Source: Collinsella tanakaei (GTDB taxonomy: Bacteria; Actinomycetota; Coriobacteriia; Coriobacteriales; Coriobacteriaceae). From it: a stretch of 64,000 nt of DNA. Positions 50,472 to 57,491 of this stretch are shown here, one piece after another. Below the pieces are notes generated by a model. That model worked only from the letters and a program-made list of their open reading frames with translations, ran no database searches and was not told where the DNA came from. The translations under genes were made by a program, and so were the position numbers. How positions within the stretch are numbered: the first letter of the stretch is position 1; every line of letters starts with the position of its first letter. The DNA lies in contig NZ_JACJKB010000004.1 of the NCBI RefSeq assembly GCF_016900375.1, positions 62,001 through 126,000 of the forward strand, in the 5' to 3' direction.

Positions 50472-52019
50472 TTACTTGCGAGGCGCGATGGGGCCCTCGG
50501 CGGCGCGCAGCACGCCCGACGTGTCGAACGCCGGCGTGAAGCTCTCGCTGACGGCGCCGCCCTCCTGCCAGAACATCTGCGAAAAACCGAGCTCGTCGGC
50601 ATGGTCGAGCACGAGCTCGTACTCCTCGTCGGTCACCGGGCGCGAAAGCTCGCCGCCCGCGGCGCGCATGGCGTCGTTGGGCGTGTACTGGTTCATGACC
50701 GAGATAGGCACGTCTCCCGCCACCTGCCAGATGGCATCGAGCACGCGACACGAGTCGTCCGCGTGGCCGGGCAGCACCAGATGCCGCACGATCAGGCCCT
50801 GTTGCATGATGCCCCCATCGTCGCATTCGATGCCTCCGCGTGCGTCGACCTGGCGCACCATCTGCGCCAGGGCGCGTGCGGCACGCTCGGGATAATCCGG
50901 CACGTGCGATAACCCGCGCGCAAGACCCGCATCGGCATACTTGAAGTCCGTAAGCCAGATATCGACGATACCATCGAGCTCGCGCACGGCGCTCACGCGC
51001 TCGTAGCCGCTCGTGTTGTACACGATGGGGATCTTCAGGCCCAGGCGGCGCGCCTCGGCAACCGCGTGCGGAAGCAGGTACGCATAGTGCGTCGCGGTGA
51101 CGAGATTGATGTTCAGAGCGCCCTGGTCCTGCAGCTCGAGCATGATCTCGACCAGGCGCTCAGGCGGAACCTCGATACCGAAGTTACCGGTCGAGATCTC
51201 GTGGTTCTGGCAGTAGACGCATTTGAGCGGGCATCCGCTGAAGAAGATCGTCCCCGACCCCGCGTCGCCCGAGATGGGAGGCTCCTCCCACATGTGGAGC
51301 GCCGCGCGCGCGAGCTTAAGCTCATCGGCAGCCCCGCACACGCCCGCCTCGCCCTTGGCGCGCGCGGCGCGACAGCGGCGAGGACAGAGCTCGCAGGCGT
51401 CAAGCGATGCCGGGTCGAGCAAGGGGTGGAGATGCGGGATTTCCAACGCGGCAGGCTGTTCCGCGGGAGCTGCAGGCTCTTCCGAACCGGCAAGGTCGTA
51501 CTCCATCAGATGTGCCGTAACGGCGAAATCCCCGTCGTAGATCAAGGGAAAGGTGCCGAAATCGGTGAAGCCGCCCCGGCGGTACAGGGCGATTGCAGGA
51601 GCGTTTTCCGCCAGCACGTCAAGTCTGAGGGAGCGCACGCCGCGCGACCGCGCAGCGGCTACCGCGCCCGCGACGAGTGCGTCGCCCACGCCCCTCCCCC
51701 GCGCTTCGGGATCCACCGCGAGAAGGTGGACGACGGCTATCTCGCTGGCGGCAGCGTCGACGCGCCATGCGGCCTGTTCGTACCCGGCACATTGCTCGGC
51801 ATCGAGCACGAACGCACCCAGAGGTTGAGCGCTGTCCGCATGGTCGAACACGGCGAACAGATCGCCCGATGCGAGCGACGCGCGAAGCGCTTGCTCGGTC
51901 GGGTGGTAGCCCATGTCCCAGTGCGCATCGTAGGGCGAGCCCTGCATGGCATCGACGACGTGTTCGTATAGGGTTACGATCCGTTCGAAATCTGCCTCCA
52001 AGGCGGGACGGACAATCAT
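50472..52019 (-). CDS. GNAT acetyltransferase fused to a PflX-like radical SAM enzyme
   Basis: 515 residues with two domains. Residues 1-175: GNAT acetyltransferase (VVHLLAVDPEARGRGVGDALVAGAV is the acetyl-CoA loop). Residues 200-515: radical SAM of the PFL-activating-enzyme-related PflX type. A preceding cysteine set (Cys209, 212, 216, 228 in CELCPRRC...VCG) leads to the cluster motif CPLKCVYC (Cys263, 267, 270). A glycyl-radical-activating or peptide/protein-modifying role is possible. The ATG at 52019 follows AGAGGG; an in-frame ATG farther up (at about 52100) would translate through a terminator-like hairpin, so it is less likely. Activity unknown. Confidence 0.85.
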   Translation of the reverse strand: MIVRPALEADFERIVTLYEHVVDAMQGSPYDAHWDMGYHPTEQALRASLASGDLFAVFDHADSAQPLGAFVLDAEQCAGYEQAAWRVDAAASEIAVVHLLAVDPEARGRGVGDALVAGAVAAARSRGVRSLRLDVLAENAPAIALYRRGGFTDFGTFPLIYDGDFAVTAHLMEYDLAGSEEPAAPAEQPAALEIPHLHPLLDPASLDACELCPRRCRAARAKGEAGVCGAADELKLARAALHMWEEPPISGDAGSGTIFFSGCPLKCVYCQNHEISTGNFGIEVPPERLVEIMLELQDQGALNINLVTATHYAYLLPHAVAEARRLGLKIPIVYNTSGYERVSAVRELDGIVDIWLTDFKYADAGLARGLSHVPDYPERAARALAQMVRQVDARGGIECDDGGIMQQGLIVRHLVLPGHADDSCRVLDAIWQVAGDVPISVMNQYTPNDAMRAAGGELSRPVTDEEYELVLDHADELGFSQMFWQEGGAVSESFTPAFDTSGVLRAAEGPIAPRK

Positions 52020-52039
52020 GCGGACACCCTCTTCATATG

Positions 52040-52061
52040 AAAAAAGCGCCGGTAGGGCGCT
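52040..52061 (-). terminator. terminator-like hairpin in the leader of the GNAT-radical SAM gene
   Basis: On the minus strand AGCGCC/GGCGCT arms with a 4-base loop and five T, only 20 bases before the start codon. A position so close to the gene suggests an attenuator or the end of an upstream leader transcript. Confidence 0.5.
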
Positions 52062-52157
52062 CAAAAACCTTACAAACGACAGGCGTGTGCCTCCATCTTC
52101 CATCACACTTTTGCACAAGTCAAGACTGGTAATGCAAACGGCGTGCCGTATGATGAA

Positions 52158-52305
52158 GGTGTTCCGCCCCACGCGGAGCAACTGGGTGAACCGTCGCGTT
52201 TATTTAGGGAGCCCACACAGTCGATCCTGGTACAGGTATCCTTCGTTGTTAAGGACGCTGGAGAGGACGATGAGGGCACCCACCTTGTTGAGGTGGGTTC
52301 ATTTT
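52158..52305 (+). ncRNA. candidate independent small RNA upstream of tRNA-Ala
   Basis: A TATGAT -10-like sequence (52149-52154) predicts a start near 52160. GGTGTTC (52158-52164) can pair along its whole length with GGGCACC (52274-52280), and inner hairpins exist (CCGC/GCGG; TCCTT/AAGGA). The RNA ends at a CCCACCTT/AGGTGGG hairpin with TTCATTTT. About 140 bases. It lacks SRP and tmRNA hallmarks; 6S RNA is possible but I cannot demonstrate it. Confidence 0.5.
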
Positions 52306-52344
52306 CGTGAAGCGTGGGGCGGCCCATTTTTGACAAGTTTTTCG

Positions 52345-52372
52345 TTGACAGCACGCGTAAGCTTGCTATCAT
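52345..52372 (+). promoter_or_regulatory. promoter of tRNA-Ala
   Basis: TTGACA and TATCAT spaced by 16 bases, 13 bases before the tRNA. One of the best consensus matches in the window, as expected for a stable-RNA gene. Confidence 0.75.
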
Positions 52373-52385
52373 AATCACTTGTCCT

Positions 52386-52461
52386 GGGGACGTAGCTCAG
52401 CTGGGAGAGCGCTGCCGTCGCATGGCAGAGGCCGAGGGTTCGATTCCCTTCGTCTCCACCA
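52386..52461 (+). tRNA. tRNA-Ala(CGC)
   Basis: Cloverleaf with acceptor GGGGACG/CGTCTCC including the G3-U70 wobble that identifies alanine tRNAs, anticodon loop GTCGCAT (anticodon CGC), T-loop TTCGATT, and an encoded CCA. Confidence 0.95.
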
Positions 52462-52921
52462 CAGGATTTGATAAGGGTATCTACCTCGGTAGATACCCTT
52501 TTTGTTATCAGTGCGGGGAATCGAACCCGCAGGGCGCGAAGCTGAGGAAATGCGTTGAGCATTTCCCAGCGAAGCGCGCGAGGAGGCCGCAGGCCTCCGA
52601 AGCGACCCCGGACGCCGCAGGCGGCCGGGGACTTCCCTTCGTCTCCACCACAGGATTTGATAAGGGTATCTACCTCGGTAGATACCCTTTTTGTTAACCA
52701 TGCGGGGAATCGAACCCCGTTCGGGGCGCGAGGCTGCGGAAACGCGCCAAGCGTTTCCCAGCGAGCGGGCAAGGGCGGCGCAGCCGCCCGCAGCCCACGC
52801 AGGAGGCGCCAGCCTCCTGCGGATTCCCTTCGTCTCCACCACAGGAACTGATAAGGGTATCTACCTCGGTAGATACCCTTTTTCGTTATAAGCGCGGGGA
52901 ATCGAACTCGTCGAACTCCCC
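52444..52921 (+). mobile_element. tandem array of tRNA-end hairpin elements after tRNA-Ala
   Basis: The tRNA 3' end (TTCCCTTCGTCTCCACCA) plus its terminator occurs three times, starting at 52444, 52633 and 52824 (periods 189 and 191). The first two 65-base copies are identical. After each terminator comes a module: an inverted T-arm (GGGGAATCGAACCC) and three hairpins, ending where the next tRNA 3' end begins. The third module is cut off after about 25 bases. No reading frame in it is credible. The architecture equals that at tRNA-Lys (29645-29886). I infer repeated insertion at, or duplication of, the tRNA T-loop/3' end. Confidence 0.65.
52473..52503 (+). terminator. tRNA-Ala terminator, first of three copies
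   Basis: 13-bp stem AAGGGTATCTACC with a 2-base loop and T-run. Repeated at about 52662-52692 and 52853-52883 as part of the tandem element array. Confidence 0.9.
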
Positions 52922-52922
52922 C

Positions 52923-52984
52923 ATTGTGTCCGTGGGTTTGGCACGCTTGGCGGTCTGCAAGCGGACCAAACCCACGGACACAAT
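52923..52984. repeat. inverted repeat, 18-bp perfect arms
   Basis: ATTGTGTCCGTGGGTTTG with its complement, inner GCTTG/CAAGC stem. Lies between the tRNA-element array and the LOG gene; singleton in this window. Confidence 0.8.
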
Positions 52985-53009
52985 TCTGAGCGCGTCAGCG
53001 CAGATCGAC

Positions 53010-53822
53010 CTACCGGCGCACAATACCCGAAAGCGCCACGGCGACGGCTTCCTCTACGTCGTCGGTAATCTGCACGAGCGCCGGATCGAGTGGCGAGATG
53101 TTGCCGCTGTCGAGAACCGTGCTCCCCACCCAGTCGAACAGCCCCTGCCAGTAGTCGCTCCCCATAAGCGCCACGGGCATGCGCTTGACCTTATGCGTCT
53201 GGACGAGCGTCAGCAGCTCGAACAGCTCGTCGAGCGTCCCGAAGCCGCCGGGGAACACGATGGCACCCGATGAGTACTTGACGAACATCGTCTTGCGCAC
53301 GAAGAAGTACCTGAACGTCATGCCCAAATTGACCCAAGCATTCAACTCCTGCTCATGCGGAAGTTCGATGCCCAGACCAACCGATGTGCCGCCTGCGACC
53401 GCAGCGCCGCGGTTTGCCGCCTCCATGATGCCCGGACCGCCGCCCGTGATGACCGCCACGTTGTTCGCCGCGATCATCTTTCCCACCTGGCGCGCCGCGC
53501 GATACATGGGGTCGTGCCGCTTCGTGCGCGCCGAGCCGAAGATCGAAACCGCCGGCCCGAGCTCCGCCAAGGCTCCGAAGCCGTCGACGAACTCGGCCTG
53601 GATGCGCATCACGCGCCAGGGGTCCATATGCAGCCAGTCGGTGGAATCCTCCGTGGCGAGTAGGTTGCCCGTCGTCGTCTGCTCGGGAATCATCGATCCG
53701 CGCAGGATCACCGGGCCCTTGTGGTAGGTATTGCCCAACGGGGCATCGTCGCCCGCCTCGTGATTCTCCGGAATCTCACGCGGAGCCTCATCCACGCGGT
53801 CAGGGTCTATCTCGTTTGCCAT
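53010..53822 (-). CDS. LOG-family protein
   Basis: 270 residues. The defining motif PGGFGTLDELFE is present (about residue 195), as is VITGGGPGIMEAANRGA, the nucleotide-binding Rossmann-like loop. LOG proteins release cytokinin base from nucleotide 5'-monophosphates in plants; many bacterial members hydrolyse AMP or have unknown roles. N-terminal about 60 residues (GNTYHKGPVILRGSMIPEQTTT) are of the longer TIGR00730-type seen in actinobacteria. ATG preceded by CGAGGTG. Single gene. Confidence 0.88.
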   Translation of the reverse strand: MANEIDPDRVDEAPREIPENHEAGDDAPLGNTYHKGPVILRGSMIPEQTTTGNLLATEDSTDWLHMDPWRVMRIQAEFVDGFGALAELGPAVSIFGSARTKRHDPMYRAARQVGKMIAANNVAVITGGGPGIMEAANRGAAVAGGTSVGLGIELPHEQELNAWVNLGMTFRYFFVRKTMFVKYSSGAIVFPGGFGTLDELFELLTLVQTHKVKRMPVALMGSDYWQGLFDWVGSTVLDSGNISPLDPALVQITDDVEEAVAVALSGIVRR

Positions 53823-53862
53823 CACATCACCTCGTTTGATTTTCGCATCGTCTATCCACAGT

Positions 53863-53902
53863 ATGACCCGGGCGCATCAGCTCTCACGCGCACCCGGGTC
53901 AT
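53863..53902. terminator. hairpin downstream of the rubredoxin-glutamate synthase gene
   Basis: Perfect 10-bp ATGACCCGGG stem with a 20-base loop. No clear T-run, so it may rather protect RNA ends. Confidence 0.45.
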
Positions 53903-53981
53903 CGTTACGTAAGGAGCCGTGCGGACAAGTTGCCATCACGACCGTTATACCCAGTGAGCAGACGGGTATCCCGATTCCGCC

Positions 53982-55415
53982 TTACGCGCGGGGGATGCCG
54001 CACCGCTCCGCCAGAACGACGTCACAGGTCACCAGGTCATCCAGACCAAGTCCACCGATGCTGCGATGCCCCATCACGCGGCAGAACATGCGCAGGTCGT
54101 CGAAGGTTGCACGGTAGAAGTTCTCGACGCGCTTCGCTCCGCACTCGATATCAAGCCGCGCACGGAGCTCGGGATCCTGCGTGGCGATGCCCATGGGACA
54201 CATGCCGCTTCCGCAGATGCGGTACTGCTGACAGCCGAGCGCCATGAGCGACGCACTCGCCAATGCGACGGCGTCGGCGCCCATGGCGAGGGCCTTCACG
54301 ATATCGGAGGCGACGCGCAGCCCGCCGGTGATGATGAGGCTCGCGGGCGAGCCCAGGTCATCGAGCGCCCGACGCGCCCGCGCGAGCGCGAAGATCGTGG
54401 GCACGGAGCTCGCGTCGCGCAGCATCACGGGCGAGGCACCGGTTGCGCCCCCGCGTCCGTCGATGGTGATGAAGTCCGCTCCGGCCTCCACCGCGACGGC
54501 GATGTCGCGCTCGATATGCCCCGCAGCGAGCTTGATGCCGATGGGCGCGCCAAGGCTCCGCTCGCGCAGCTCGTCCACGAGCGCCGTCAGGTCGTCGACG
54601 CCCTCCACACCTGGAATGGTCGAGGGCGAGATGATGTCCTCCCCCGGCTGGCGGCCGCGGATGCGCGCGATCTCGTCGGTGACCTTCTCGCCGGGAAGAT
54701 GGCCGCCCATGCCGGGCTTCGTTCCCTGGCCGATCTTGATCTCGATGGCTGCGGCGGCACGCAGGTTCTCGTCGGTCACCGAATAGCGCAGCGGTGCGAA
54801 CTCGAAGATATAGCGGCTGCCGGCGGCCTCGAGCTCTTCGGGCAGGATGCCGCCCTCGCCCGAGCACATCGCCGTACCCGCCGCCGCGGCACCGCGCGCA
54901 AGGGCGATCTTAGCCTCGCGCGACAGGGCGCCGAACGACATGTGGGACACGAACGCCGGCCCCTCGAGCACGAGGGGGCGGACGGCCTGCGCACCGATGG
55001 TCACGGAGATATCCGGCACGTCCTCCTCTTGCAGCGGCATGGGGTCGAGCTGCGCGCCGAGCACCAGGATATCCTCCCACTTTGGCAAAGGAAGCGTGGT
55101 CGCCATCGCGCCGTCGGCAAGCTTGCCATGCTCCGCGAGCGCGTGGATGGTGTCCATGTGGCGGATGGAGGGATCGGCCCGGCGCAGCTCAGCGGGAACG
55201 GCAAGGGACTCTCCGCCCCCGGTATCGACGGGTGCGGCAAGGGGCTCGGGGTCACTCGGCGCGTCCGGCACCGGCGTCACGCCGTCATCCTCCACCCGGT
55301 AGAACTCCGAGGCGGCGGCACCGCACATCGGGCAGCGCTCGAGCGTCGAAAACGGAGCGCACTCCGCATCCTCATCGTAGACCCAACCGCACAGCGGGCA
55401 CCGGTACTTCGCCAT
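53982..55415 (-). CDS. rubredoxin domain fused to a glutamate-synthase-type FMN/iron-sulfur domain
   Basis: 477 residues. Residues 1-40 are rubredoxin-like: CPLCGWVYDE and CPMCGA supply the four iron-binding cysteines. Residues about 120-470 are the FMN-binding glutamate synthase (GltB central/archaeal type) domain: PAFVSHMSFGALSREAKIAL, GEGG, IEIKIGQGTKPGMGGHLPG, DGRGGATGASP and the 3Fe-4S cysteines in CQQYRICGSGMCPMG. No glutaminase domain is present, so ammonia or another donor/acceptor is likely. GGGGAGGAGG precedes the ATG. The rubredoxin probably feeds electrons to FMN (inference). Confidence 0.87.
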   Translation of the reverse strand: MAKYRCPLCGWVYDEDAECAPFSTLERCPMCGAAASEFYRVEDDGVTPVPDAPSDPEPLAAPVDTGGGESLAVPAELRRADPSIRHMDTIHALAEHGKLADGAMATTLPLPKWEDILVLGAQLDPMPLQEEDVPDISVTIGAQAVRPLVLEGPAFVSHMSFGALSREAKIALARGAAAAGTAMCSGEGGILPEELEAAGSRYIFEFAPLRYSVTDENLRAAAAIEIKIGQGTKPGMGGHLPGEKVTDEIARIRGRQPGEDIISPSTIPGVEGVDDLTALVDELRERSLGAPIGIKLAAGHIERDIAVAVEAGADFITIDGRGGATGASPVMLRDASSVPTIFALARARRALDDLGSPASLIITGGLRVASDIVKALAMGADAVALASASLMALGCQQYRICGSGMCPMGIATQDPELRARLDIECGAKRVENFYRATFDDLRMFCRVMGHRSIGGLGLDDLVTCDVVLAERCGIPRA

Positions 55416-55640
55416 GGCGCCTCCTCCCCTCGCTGGGATGACTATCGAGGTCATCGTACCCAGCAGGGCAACGGCGACGAAGACAGGCGAAAGCCACGCG
55501 CCGCGAACGGTCGGCTTCAGGTCGCAGGCGAGACCTCCTGGACGAAGCGTGCGGCCACCGATGCGCGGACTATGGCACAATCGGATGCAAGCGCCGCGGT
55601 CGGGTCCGCGGCAAGCGGATCCGTTCCACCTGGAGGCCCC

Positions 55641-57071
55641 ATGCCGAAAGACACCCAAGGCAAGCACCTGTCTACGCCCGATCGCCGCCACCGCGGCGAC
55701 GTCGATGCGCGGCGGCAGCGCGGCAAGCAGGCGCGCGAGGCATGCCCGCGCAGCTCCCACGGCATCTGGGAGGTTCACGAGGGTCGCGAGGACGCCATCG
55801 GGCTGCTCGTCGAGCAGAACGCGACCCGTGTTCCCGACCTCATCGGCCTTCGCCACGAGCGCATGTGCGTCTCTCCCTTCACGTTCTATCGCGGCACGGC
55901 GATCATCATGGCGCGCGACCTTGCCACCACGCCGACAACCGGCATCGAGGTCCAGTGCGTGGGCGACGCGCATATCGGCAACTTCGGCATCTTCGCGAGC
56001 CATACGCGCCACCTGGTGTTCGACATCAACGACTTCGATGAAACGGCGCCCGGCCCGTGGGAATGGGACATCAAGCGGCTGATCGCGAGTGTCGAGATCT
56101 GCGGCCGCGACCGAGGCTTCGGCAAATCGGACCGGAAGGCCGCCGTGCGCGCATGCGCGAAGGCGTACCGCCATGCCATGGCGCGCTTCGCCGAGATGCG
56201 CGAGCTCGACATCTGGCATGCGCATCTGGACCTCGAAAGCACCGTCGCGCGTTTTGAGGACGAACTCAGCGGCAAGCAGAGCCGCACCCTGCGCCGCGCG
56301 ATGGAAAAGGCAGCGGCGAAGGACAGCGTTCGTGCCGCCGACAAGCTCGCCCACATCGGCGAAGACGGACACCTCCGCTTCAATGTGGAGCCCCCGGCGC
56401 TGGTACCGCTCAGCGAGCTTGGCGGCTTCGAGGGAGCCGGCGCTGACGAGCTTTCACAGCGCATCGCGGAGCTGTACGCCCGCTATCTCGATAACATCTC
56501 GTACGACGTGCGCTGCCTAGTCAACCGCTACACGCCGGTCGATATCGCGCGCAAGGTCGTGGGCGTGGGCAGCGTGGGTACACGCGCCTGGATCGCGCTC
56601 ATGGAGGGCCGCGATGTCGATGACCCGCTTGTGCTGCAGATGAAGGAGGCGCAGCAGTCGGTGATCGAGCGCTTCTATGGCAGCGCGCCCTTTACCAGCC
56701 ATGGCGAGCGCGTGGTGCAGGGGCAGCGGCTCATCCAGTCCACGAGCGACATGCTGCTCGGCTGGACCAGCATCGAGCTGCCCGGCACCGGCACGCGCGA
56801 CTACTACGTGCGCCAGCTGTGGAACGGCAAGGGGTCGATCGACCTGGAGGGCATCGGCACCGAAGGCCTTGCCAGCACGAGCCGGCTGTGCGCCTGGTCG
56901 CTCGCGCATGCGCACGCGCGCACCGGCGACGGCATCGCCATTGCGGCCTACCTGGGCGACGGCGACGCCTTCGACGACGCGCTGTGGGATTTCGCGCAGG
57001 CCTACGCCGACCAGAACGAGGCCGACTACGACCTGTTTTGCACCAAGATCGAACGCGGCGAGCTCGCGTAG
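55641..57071 (+). CDS. DUF2252-domain protein
   Basis: 476 residues. Matches the DUF2252 pattern of kinase-like folds: FTFYRGTAIIMARDLA, VQCVGDAHIGNFGIFAS, FDINDFDETAPGPWEWDIKRLIAS, and YYVRQLWNGKGSIDLEGI. The HxxNFG and DxxDFDE motifs resemble aminoglycoside-phosphotransferase catalytic and metal loops, so phosphotransfer is conceivable. The ATG follows TGGAGG. A much longer frame runs upstream but overlaps the opposite-strand gene and is not gene-like. No operon partner except the small gene downstream. Function unknown. Confidence 0.85.
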   Translation: MPKDTQGKHLSTPDRRHRGDVDARRQRGKQAREACPRSSHGIWEVHEGREDAIGLLVEQNATRVPDLIGLRHERMCVSPFTFYRGTAIIMARDLATTPTTGIEVQCVGDAHIGNFGIFASHTRHLVFDINDFDETAPGPWEWDIKRLIASVEICGRDRGFGKSDRKAAVRACAKAYRHAMARFAEMRELDIWHAHLDLESTVARFEDELSGKQSRTLRRAMEKAAAKDSVRAADKLAHIGEDGHLRFNVEPPALVPLSELGGFEGAGADELSQRIAELYARYLDNISYDVRCLVNRYTPVDIARKVVGVGSVGTRAWIALMEGRDVDDPLVLQMKEAQQSVIERFYGSAPFTSHGERVVQGQRLIQSTSDMLLGWTSIELPGTGTRDYYVRQLWNGKGSIDLEGIGTEGLASTSRLCAWSLAHAHARTGDGIAIAAYLGDGDAFDDALWDFAQAYADQNEADYDLFCTKIERGELA

Positions 57072-57072
57072 C

Positions 57073-57095
57073 TGCAAGTTTGGGGACGGGTCCCG
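57073..57095 (+). repeat. half-copy of the 10066-10163 repeat
   Basis: TGCAAGTTTGGGGACGGGTC resembles the TGCAAGTTTGGGACCTGTCC arm of the large palindrome at 10066, without a mate. Confidence 0.5.
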
Positions 57096-57116
57096 ATCTT
57101 TCATCGAGGAGGAACC

Positions 57117-57311
57117 ATGTACCGCACCGTCGTCATAGAGAACAAGATGACCGCCGGCCGAATCGCCGAGGCGATCGACACCGAGGCCAACCGCATGGAA
57201 GCCCAAGGGTGGGAGCTCAAGGCAAGCGCCCAAACGCTCTACGGCAAGACGCTGCTGACGTTTTGGAGGCCCAATGAACCGGATGCCGACCTTTCGGACG
57301 GATCGGAGTGA
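57117..57311 (+). CDS. small DUF4177-like protein
   Basis: 64 residues: YRTVVIENKM at the N-terminus, EANRMEAQGWELKAS and TLLTFWRP, the strand-helix-strand layout of DUF4177 proteins. GAGGAGGAACC precedes the ATG, so it is almost surely translated. Lies 45 bases after the DUF2252 gene. Function unknown. Confidence 0.72.
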   Translation: MYRTVVIENKMTAGRIAEAIDTEANRMEAQGWELKASAQTLYGKTLLTFWRPNEPDADLSDGSE

Positions 57312-57365
57312 CGGAAAGTCCCGCGCCCGCCAGCTGAGCGCTTCCGCATCCCCCGCAGCACAATG

Positions 57366-57419
57366 ACTGTGCGCTATGGGAACACCTTGAGGCCTCAAGG
57401 TGTTCCCATAGCGCACAGT
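57366..57419. repeat. 54-base perfect palindrome, GTGCGCT family
   Basis: Two 27-base halves (ACTGTGCGCTATGGGAACAC...) without loop. A degenerate extra half (TGTTCCGATAGCGCTCAG) follows at about 57433. The relative at 63640-63694 shares GTGCGCT and TGGGAACAC. Confidence 0.88.
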
Positions 57420-57491
57420 TTTGCTTCGACGATGTTCCGATAGCGCTCAGTCGTCCTTGGCGTCGCCGCAGCGCGGCGTGGCACGCGCTAC

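Noticed and set aside
52158-52305. SRP RNA or tmRNA
   Set aside because: No GGTCAGG...GGAAGCAGC core of SRP RNA and no tRNA-like ends or tag frame of tmRNA.
52299-52851. Several overlapping frames of 98-157 codons in the tRNA-Ala element array
   Set aside because: They translate repeats of tRNA 3' ends, terminators and hairpins; repetition in the peptide comes from DNA repetition, and no ribosome sites exist.
52444-52921. CRISPR-like periodicity
   Set aside because: Repeats are 65 bases of tRNA end plus terminator, spacers are structured and share architecture, only three units, no cas genes.
54066-55640. Long upstream extension of the DUF2252 reading frame
   Set aside because: It overlaps the rubredoxin-glutamate synthase gene in antisense; the ATG at 55641 has a ribosome site and starts the conserved part.
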